Program-made: the position numbers and the translations under genes | Notes under the pieces: generated by a model | Told to the model about the DNA's origin: nothing | What the model saw: only the letters and a program-made list of their open reading frames with translations | Databases searched by the model: none | Shown here: positions 5,220 through 9,216 of the stretch, one piece after another | Numbering within the stretch: position 1 is the first letter of the stretch | How the letters are laid out: each line of letters starts with the position of its first letter | Source: an uncultured Eubacteriales bacterium | GTDB lineage: Bacteria; Bacillota; Clostridia; Oscillospirales; Acutalibacteraceae | NCBI GenBank assembly: GCA_934702115.1 | Contig: CAKUYF010000029.1 | Coordinates: 1 to 9,216 of the forward strand | DNA: 9,216 nucleotides | Direction of reading: 5' to 3'

Positions 5220-6588
5220 GTCTATATAGGTCTAGTTCAACTGGAAATCCTATAACATTAAATTTTATGTAAAGTTTTTCAAATGTTTTATAATCTGTAG
5301 ACAAGATTTGTTCTTCTGTTAAAGGTACTCCCTTAGAATTGGAATATTCCCAGTTAATGAATTTTAAAGCATCTAAAGCTTTTTCAAGAGGGGTTCTTAT
5401 TCTTTGATCTAGTTGCCTTCCTTCACTCATTACTTTTTCGTAGGTTGGAATATCTGGACAAACTTCAAGTAATGCTTTAACGCTAATAATATTGGATGTT
5501 CCTTTTTTTCTATTGTTGTTTATGCTGTAATGAAGTAGTAATTTTCTTCCTACTGGATATAGGTTACTGTTACGCTCATCAACTTTAAGTAGTTCCATAG
5601 GATATTGCATAATATAAGCATCAGTTAAATATCTTGCCATATCTTTTGAAAAATTAAAGTTTATATTTCCTCTTACAATGGCTATTTTGTCGCAAATTCT
5701 CATTTTAGCAAAGTCTTTTGTTTTTTTCCCGCTAGATTCTGTCCACTCCAAGGACATATGAAATAGAGTTTCTAAATCTTCTTTCACCCTACGTCTTGTT
5801 TTATCTTTAGAGGATTTTGTAAGAGGTATTCCGCATAGGGTCATATACTGTTCAAGAGGTATTGTAATATTGGTATTAATTTTTTCGTTATTTCCTCTGT
5901 ATGTATTTTGTTTAGTTAGGTACATTGTGCAGGTGTCTAGTAGTTTTAGAGTGCTTGTCCTAACTCCTTTGAGCTTGCTGTATTTGTCTATAAATACTTT
6001 AAGTGTTCCTTGCTCTATAGTAGCATTTCCAGTTATGATGTCTATAGTAGGTGGAATAGCGTTTGTATTGATATTGGTTAGTTGATTGGTAGCTGTTCCA
6101 TTAAGCATTGCTATATATGATTCTGATAGGGCTTTCTGTTGAGCGTCACGTACTATTTTGTCTAACTTAGAAGTTTTTTTACTTCTTTTTTTCTTGGCAT
6201 ATGAAGTTTCTTCTTTATTTACTTCTTCTACTAAAGCTTCCCTTTCTTCTGGGGTCATTTCGTCTATACATTTTGCTATATTTTGGAAAGTTTTCCACTG
6301 TACGCTGTTTAAAAAATCTTTTTGAATATTACCTATTTTTTCTAAGAGAGGTTTTATATTTGGAACATTAGAAGAAAAATTTTTAGCAATTTTTTGGATA
6401 GCTTGTATTGTTGGTTGTAAATTTTCAAGCATACTTTTACTGGACGCTGTTATTTCTTCAATTTTTAAGGAACCGGTTATATTTCTAATGGTTTCTTGAA
6501 AATCAAGGGCTTTAATTATGTCACTGTATTTTTCAAGTTCTTTATCTTCTATGTTTTTTTCCGCTGCTTTATTTTCCTGTGGCTTCAA
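5209..6588 (-). CDS. Putative plasmid/phage-type replication initiator
   Basis: From a TTG at 6588 this gives 459 aa. The start is chosen because AAAGGAG lies eight bases upstream; an ATG at 6648 would give 479 aa but has no ribosome site and lies at or upstream of the expected transcription start. Residues 1-130 are largely helical. A basic linker (AKKKRSKKTSKLDK) lies near 131-144. Two probable winged-helix units follow, about 190-285 (TLKLLDTCTMYL, IPLEQYMTLCGIP, RRRVKEDLETLF) and 300-420 (NFSKDMARYL, GRKLLLHYSINN, IISVKALLE, RIRTPLEKALDAL). Such paired domains are typical of Rep initiators. I recall similar proteins beside DUF6291 proteins in Clostridia elements, usually unnamed, so the role is inferred. 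The 3' end abuts an antitoxin relic and the normal C-terminus may be altered. Confidence 0.6.
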   Translation of the reverse strand: MKPQENKAAEKNIEDKELEKYSDIIKALDFQETIRNITGSLKIEEITASSKSMLENLQPTIQAIQKIAKNFSSNVPNIKPLLEKIGNIQKDFLNSVQWKTFQNIAKCIDEMTPEEREALVEEVNKEETSYAKKKRSKKTSKLDKIVRDAQQKALSESYIAMLNGTATNQLTNINTNAIPPTIDIITGNATIEQGTLKVFIDKYSKLKGVRTSTLKLLDTCTMYLTKQNTYRGNNEKINTNITIPLEQYMTLCGIPLTKSSKDKTRRRVKEDLETLFHMSLEWTESSGKKTKDFAKMRICDKIAIVRGNINFNFSKDMARYLTDAYIMQYPMELLKVDERNSNLYPVGRKLLLHYSINNNRKKGTSNIISVKALLEVCPDIPTYEKVMSEGRQLDQRIRTPLEKALDALKFINWEYSNSKGVPLTEEQILSTDYKTFEKLYIKFNVIGFPVELDLYRQLL

Positions 6589-6636
6589 AGTATAGCACTC
6601 CTTTAGTACACATATATGTATCTGTATATAAATATC

Positions 6637-6667
6637 ATCATACATCAATATTTTCGATATCTGTCAA
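6637..6667 (-). promoter_or_regulatory. Candidate rep promoter
   Basis: On the minus strand a perfect TTGACA (6667-6662) is followed after 19 bases by TATGAT (6642-6637). The spacer is longer than ideal. Transcription would begin near 6630, leaving about 40 bases before the TTG start at 6588, which supports the shorter rep start. Confidence 0.45.
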
Positions 6668-6769
6668 CTTAAGTTTTGGTGAAGTATAATTTTTTGTCGA
6701 CTATGTGTTTTAGCGTTATTTCTGTACTTTCTATATAGACTGTTTCTTTTCTTTTAGGTTATATCCCTT

Positions 6770-7111
6770 TTAGTATAATTCTTCATAAAAACGGTTTGTA
6801 CGTATGTCCCCACTAAAAAAATGGTTTATACGATAATCACAATTATTAAAGGGGGTTTCAAAGTACTTGTCTATCAACACTCTATAATCTTCTGGGCTGG
6901 TATCAAACATTTCTTGTGTTTCTGATGTAGTATAAGGCATTTTTTCTATGATATTGATTATCTGTTCTTTTTTTAATGGTGGGTGAGCTCTTCCAGTATA
7001 TTGATGGTAACAGGCAAAAAAATATTTGAATACTTCTAAACATTCTTCAAAAGTAAAGTCCGATTGAGTTTCTTCGTATGCTTCTTCTGCCAATTTTTTA
7101 AAACTACGCAA
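6770..7111 (-). CDS. Conserved-looking 113-aa protein of replication module
   Basis: No named family is recognised. The protein is acidic to neutral and mostly helical, with clear blocks: FTFEECLEVFKYFFACYHQY (19-38), AHPPLKKEQIINIIEKMP (42-59) and CDYRINHFFSGDIRTNRFYE (91-110). I recall proteins of this plan next to replication proteins in Clostridia elements, so I infer a helper role in replication or its control. The start is uncertain. The frame opens at a TTG (7111) with no ribosome site, just after an in-frame TGA. Another frame upstream offers ATG at about 7156 reading MEKGAPQCPSEQAIN and would join after a one-base shift, so the 5' end may carry a frameshift. It sits between the DUF6291-like gene and rep, same strand, probably one transcript. 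Confidence 0.55.
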   Translation of the reverse strand: MRSFKKLAEEAYEETQSDFTFEECLEVFKYFFACYHQYTGRAHPPLKKEQIINIIEKMPYTTSETQEMFDTSPEDYRVLIDKYFETPFNNCDYRINHFFSGDIRTNRFYEELY

Positions 7112-7185
7112 TTTATGGCTTGTTCAGACGGGCACTGCGGTGCTCCCTTCTCCATTATACATTCTAAGTCAGATTCATTTTCTTT

Positions 7186-7551
7186 TTAAATTACAATGTC
7201 ATTTATAATATCATTATCTGCTTGTTTCGCTTGTACAACGGTAGCGTTCGCTTGTTTTGCTTTACGTACTTTTTCCTGTGTTGCTTTGCCACCTTTTTGA
7301 CCATTTATTGCATTTTTGGCACAAGTTTCCTTGTAACTTTCTGCATCACGATCTAAATAGTTTTGTATAGCGTAAAATGCCATTTCTGCTCCTCGTGGTA
7401 AGTTTTCAGGTAATTCACCGGTTACTTTATAGCTAAATATAGCCTTTATCAGTTGTCCTGCCTCTGCATCTGGGCAATTATCGAAATATATTTTGCTGTC
7501 ATTGTAAAGTAAAAACGCTGCTTGTTCTCCCTTTTTACGGCGTCTTGCCAT
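7186..7551 (-). CDS. DUF6291-like mobile-element protein
   Basis: This is a 121-aa protein. Residues 12-70 (AAFLLYNDSKIYFDN, AGQLIKAIFSYKVTGELP, AEMAFYAIQNYLDRD) match the helical domain I know as DUF6291. It is found in phages and plasmids of Bacillota, often before replisome-organiser genes, and its function is unknown. Residues 71-100 are basic and glycine-rich (ETCAKNAINGQKGGKATQEK), a likely nucleic-acid-contacting linker. The tail runs KAKQANATVVQAKQADNDI and ends IVI. Many relatives are longer or end in low-complexity N/D runs, so this may be a short form. GGAGGT lies six bases before the ATG. It appears to lead the 113-aa gene and rep. Confidence 0.7.
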   Translation of the reverse strand: MARRRKKGEQAAFLLYNDSKIYFDNCPDAEAGQLIKAIFSYKVTGELPENLPRGAEMAFYAIQNYLDRDAESYKETCAKNAINGQKGGKATQEKVRKAKQANATVVQAKQADNDIINDIVI

Positions 7552-7644
7552 ATTTTAACCTCCTACTATAGTAATTCCAAAAAGTTAAATTTTTTATTTT
7601 ATTGGCTCTTTTGTAATGTAAGTTTTTCAGTTATCTTGACTTTT

Positions 7645-8301
7645 CTACAATTTCAGTCCGTCAATACAGTTTTCATATACAAAACTTTTTATTTTTTCCA
7701 TATCGTTTGTCTCATAAAACTTAATTAATAACTCGTAAAATGTTTTTATATGCTCATTAGGGATACTAATTATTCCGCAACCGTTTACAATCATTTCTTT
7801 ATTGGCTATCATCATTGAAGTGCGTTTGTTTCCGTCAATAAATATTTGCCTGCGCATTCCCCAAAGCATTAGGGTTATAGCTCTCTCTGTTGCTAATTCC
7901 ATTTTCAATATATCCACCATTTCGTTTCTCACATTATACTCAAAAGGAATTTGAGGTTGCCAGTTAGTTCCAGATATTCTAACATCGTATGCTCTTATTT
8001 TTCCTGCCCCGTAGATACTGCCTTCACTACCTATAATCATACTTAACCTACATAAATAATCGAAATCTGTTAATCTATCAAGAGTCTCTAACATAAATTG
8101 CCATACTCTTTTTAGATTGTTTATTTTTATAATATCCTCTACCTTTATCCCCTCTACTCCTACTCTGTCAAAGATAGCTTGTGTTTCTGGAAATGTAACG
8201 TGTATACCTTCTAACTTTGCACTCTTGTAAATGTAGTCCACTATATTTCTTTTAGCTACAAATATATTTTGTTCTTGTGTTAATGTAAATTTATCTTTCA
8301 T
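7645..8301 (-). CDS. fic: Fic-domain protein with Gln for catalytic His
   Basis: This 218-aa protein has the complete Fic fold. The Fic motif HxFx(D/E)GN(G/K)R appears as QIFIDGNKR (152-160). Q152 replaces the His that activates the target hydroxyl during transfer of AMP from ATP, while the phosphate-binding GNKR is intact. An N-terminal inhibitory motif (S/T)xxxE(G/N) is present as SAKLEG (27-32), as in class II Fic proteins whose own helix blocks ATP. The target-docking flap is near IYGAGKIRAYDVRI (96-109). I recall other Bacillota proteins of this plan that also carry Gln, so it may be a subfamily trait rather than a mutation. They may transfer something else, be weak or serve as regulators. 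Start: TAGGAG six bases before the ATG. It lies alone, minus strand, between the rep module and the RelB module. Confidence 0.9.
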   Translation of the reverse strand: MKDKFTLTQEQNIFVAKRNIVDYIYKSAKLEGIHVTFPETQAIFDRVGVEGIKVEDIIKINNLKRVWQFMLETLDRLTDFDYLCRLSMIIGSEGSIYGAGKIRAYDVRISGTNWQPQIPFEYNVRNEMVDILKMELATERAITLMLWGMRRQIFIDGNKRTSMMIANKEMIVNGCGIISIPNEHIKTFYELLIKFYETNDMEKIKSFVYENCIDGLKL

Positions 8302-8323
8302 AGGCTACTCCTATTATTTGTTT

Positions 8324-8385
8324 CAACTTCCGCTAAGGAACAGTTGCGAGTGTTCAATTCGCATATGGAAAAGCAGAAGTGCGAA
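8324..8385. repeat. Cluster of inverted repeats upstream of fic
   Basis: CAACTTCC (8324-8331), a 5-nt loop and GGAACAGTTG (8337-8346) form an 8-bp stem with a two-base bulge. TGCGA (8345-8349), TCGCA (8359-8363) and TGCGA (8380-8384) add overlapping pairs. The cluster lies 23 bases before the fic start and could be a leader structure, an operator or a recombination site. Confidence 0.4.
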
Positions 8386-8441
8386 GTGGGTGGATTTTAA
8401 ATTGGTTTAAAGAAAACGGATATATTGTAAATAAAAAGTAA
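8337..8441 (+). pseudogene. Unidentified coding relic between fic and relB
   Basis: A 34-codon open frame with no good start, directly after an in-frame TAA at 8334-8336, reads GTVASVQFAYGKAEVRSG and then WILNWFKENGYIVNKK before TAA. The richness in W, F, Y and G is unusual for random AT-rich DNA and looks like the C-terminus of a lost gene. I do not recognise it. It overlaps the inverted-repeat cluster. Confidence 0.3.
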
Positions 8442-8505
8442 TAAAATAATATTGTATTTAATAAACATAGACGTGTTTTTGATTTTATACTTTACTTAGA
8501 TTGTA

Positions 8506-8535
8506 TTGACATAATAATGATAATTGCAGTATAAT
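8506..8535 (+). promoter_or_regulatory. Promoter of the RelB-YoeB module
   Basis: Consensus TTGACA (8506-8511), an 18-base spacer and consensus TATAAT (8530-8535) make this one of the strongest-looking promoters in the window, 22 bases before the relB start at 8558. The short leader leaves little room beyond the ribosome site, so autorepression by RelB would probably act within the promoter. Confidence 0.8.
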
Positions 8536-8557
8536 ATAAAGAAAGGAGATGATTTTA

Positions 8558-8833
8558 ATGTCTATGTCAACAATAACAATCAGAGTAAATGAAGAATTAA
8601 AAGACCAAGCAGAAGAAGTTTTTGAAAGTATAGGAATAAACACGACCACAGCATTTGTGATTTTTATGAAATCCGTTATAAGAGAAGGGAAAATTCCCTT
8701 TGAACTAAAAGCAGACCCATTTTATAGACGTGAAAATACAGAAGAATTAAAAAGACGTGTTTACGCACTAGACAATGGCGGAGAGGTTGTTGTAAAAACA
8801 ATGGACGAATTGAGAGCAATGGAAAATGAGTAA
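8558..8833 (+). CDS. relB: RelB/DinJ-family antitoxin
   Basis: This is a 91-aa RHH antitoxin. The N-terminal strand STITIRVNEELK (4-15) binds DNA. Then come helix 1 (DQAEEVFESIG), GINTTTAFVIFMKSVIREGK (26-45) as helix 2 and the dimer core, and IPFEL (47-51), the RelB/DinJ signature. The C-terminal part (DPFYRRENTEELKRR to MDELRAMENE) is the toxin-binding tail. The start chosen is ATG 8558, nine bases after AAAGGAG (8542-8548); the ATG at 8549 abuts the ribosome site itself. The stop codon lies within the toxin gene (8-base overlap), so the two are translationally coupled. It should repress its own promoter, alone and more tightly with toxin. Confidence 0.92.
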   Translation: MSMSTITIRVNEELKDQAEEVFESIGINTTTAFVIFMKSVIREGKIPFELKADPFYRRENTEELKRRVYALDNGGEVVVKTMDELRAMENE

Positions 8834-9095
8834 AAATCTAGTTTTTGAACGCAGAGCTTGGAATGAATATATTTATTGGCAAAGTCAAGACAAAAAGACT
8901 TTAAAGAAAATAAATTCATTATTGGAATCATTGCAAAGAGATAACCAAGAAATAATAGGAAAAGCAGAAAAATTAAAAGGAGAACTTTCGGGGTGTTGTA
9001 GTCTAAGAATAAACAGTAAAGACAGATTGGTATATAGAATTAAAGGTGAGCAAATTCAAATAATCGAGTGCAAAGGGCATTATTACGATAAGTAA
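8826..9095 (+). CDS. yoeB: Txe/YoeB-family toxin, divergent
   Basis: This is an 89-aa ribosome-dependent mRNA interferase of the YoeB family. The N-terminus (FERRAWNEYIYWQSQDKKTL, 7-26) and central KKINSLLESL match YoeB closely. Aligned to E. coli YoeB, E48 (E46), R67 (R65) and H85-Y86 (H83-Y84) are kept. Two usual neighbours are changed: SRR is SLR (59-61) and the His before the catalytic Arg is Asp (DRLVY). GYW/GFW is GCC (56-58), giving two adjacent cysteines. Activity is likely but could be altered. It pairs with a RelB/DinJ antitoxin rather than the classical YefM. The start overlaps the antitoxin end by 8 bases. Confidence 0.9.
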   Translation: MSKNLVFERRAWNEYIYWQSQDKKTLKKINSLLESLQRDNQEIIGKAEKLKGELSGCCSLRINSKDRLVYRIKGEQIQIIECKGHYYDK

Positions 9096-9117
9096 GAGTA
9101 ATAAAATGCTCTTTTTT
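9094..9117 (+). terminator. Weak terminator after the RelB-YoeB module
   Basis: AAGAG (9094-9098), a 10-nt loop and CTCTT (9109-9113) run into a six-T tract (9112-9117). The stem is short and starts in the toxin stop codon, so it may be leaky. Confidence 0.45.
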
Positions 9118-9133
9118 AATGGGGTGAAATAAT

Positions 9134-9216
9134 TTGTTATAGACAATAGAAGAACTTAAAAAAATGGAAGAATTTAAAGATATTCCAGAAGAAAGTTTAA
9201 AACAAAAAATGAATGC
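9134..9216 (+). CDS. Start of an open frame cut by window end, possibly broken
   Basis: GGGGTGA (9121-9127) lies six bases before TTG (9134), but that frame reads TTG TTA TAG and then runs open as TIEELKKMEEFKDIPEESLK to the window end. Either a nonsense codon has killed the gene at codon 3, or translation starts at ATG 9164 (MEEFKDIPEESLKQKMN) without a good ribosome site. TIEELKKMEE resembles the RelB tail in this window (TMDELRAMEN), but such charged helices are common. The identity is unknown. Confidence 0.35.

Noticed and set aside
7129..7147. An eight-base core CACCGCAG shared (minus strand) with the 22-bp repeats at 40-105
   Set aside because: Only the core is shared, as a single copy without the 22-bp periodicity; chance is likely.
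8341..8370. TTCAATTC within a small stem resembling a tRNA T arm
   Set aside because: Stem and loop lengths do not fit a T arm, and no anticodon or acceptor arm surrounds it.
1..9216. CRISPR array, rRNA, integrase, transposase, relaxase or restriction-modification genes
   Set aside because: No regular spaced repeats and no recognisable protein of these families were seen on either strand.

Overview
The window is low-GC, AT-rich DNA with strong AAAGGAG-type ribosome binding sites and TTGACA/TATAAT-like promoters. It carries Phd/YefM-Txe and RelB-Txe toxin-antitoxin (TA) pairs, an NPKTG sortase-anchored surface protein and a Clostridia-type replication module. Together these point to a Bacillota (Clostridia/Tissierellia-like) accessory region: a plasmid, or an integrated or decaying mobile element. 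No housekeeping operon, integrase, relaxase or rRNA is visible.

Layout. 1-655: three tandem 22-bp repeats, then gene-poor DNA with a hanging terminator. 656-1291: a divergent pair, a small SLOG-type nucleotide-binding-like protein (-) and an Arc-type ribbon-helix-helix (RHH) protein (+), sharing a compact promoter region. 1288-1682: a doubtful short ORF, a terminator and a decayed tRNA-Asn gene (-). 1683-2167: gene-poor, with a hairpin and a broken hydrophobic micro-ORF. 2168-3919: a large sortase-anchored surface protein (-), with a central part visibly richer in GC. 4410-4997: a Phd/YefM-Txe module (+) with its own promoter and a palindromic candidate operator. 5077-5219: relics of a second TA module (RelB/DinJ tail plus YoeB head, -) lying against the 3' end of the rep gene. 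5209-7551: a replication-like module on the minus strand (DUF6291-like protein, unnamed 113-aa protein, putative replication initiator). 7645-8301: a Fic-domain protein (-) with Gln in place of the catalytic His. 8506-9117: an intact RelB-YoeB module (+). The last 80 bases hold the start of a further open frame, possibly interrupted.

How the genes fit together. The rep module plus maintenance genes (two intact TA modules, one dead one, and a Fic protein that may be a third kind of toxin-like or regulatory enzyme) look like the replication and stability block of a mobile element. The tRNA pseudogene, the TA relic and several truncated open frames show repeated insertion and decay. No wholly new multi-gene system could be demonstrated. 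The best candidates for follow-up are the Fic variant, the SLOG/RHH pair, the tRNA-Asn relic and the layered TA modules.
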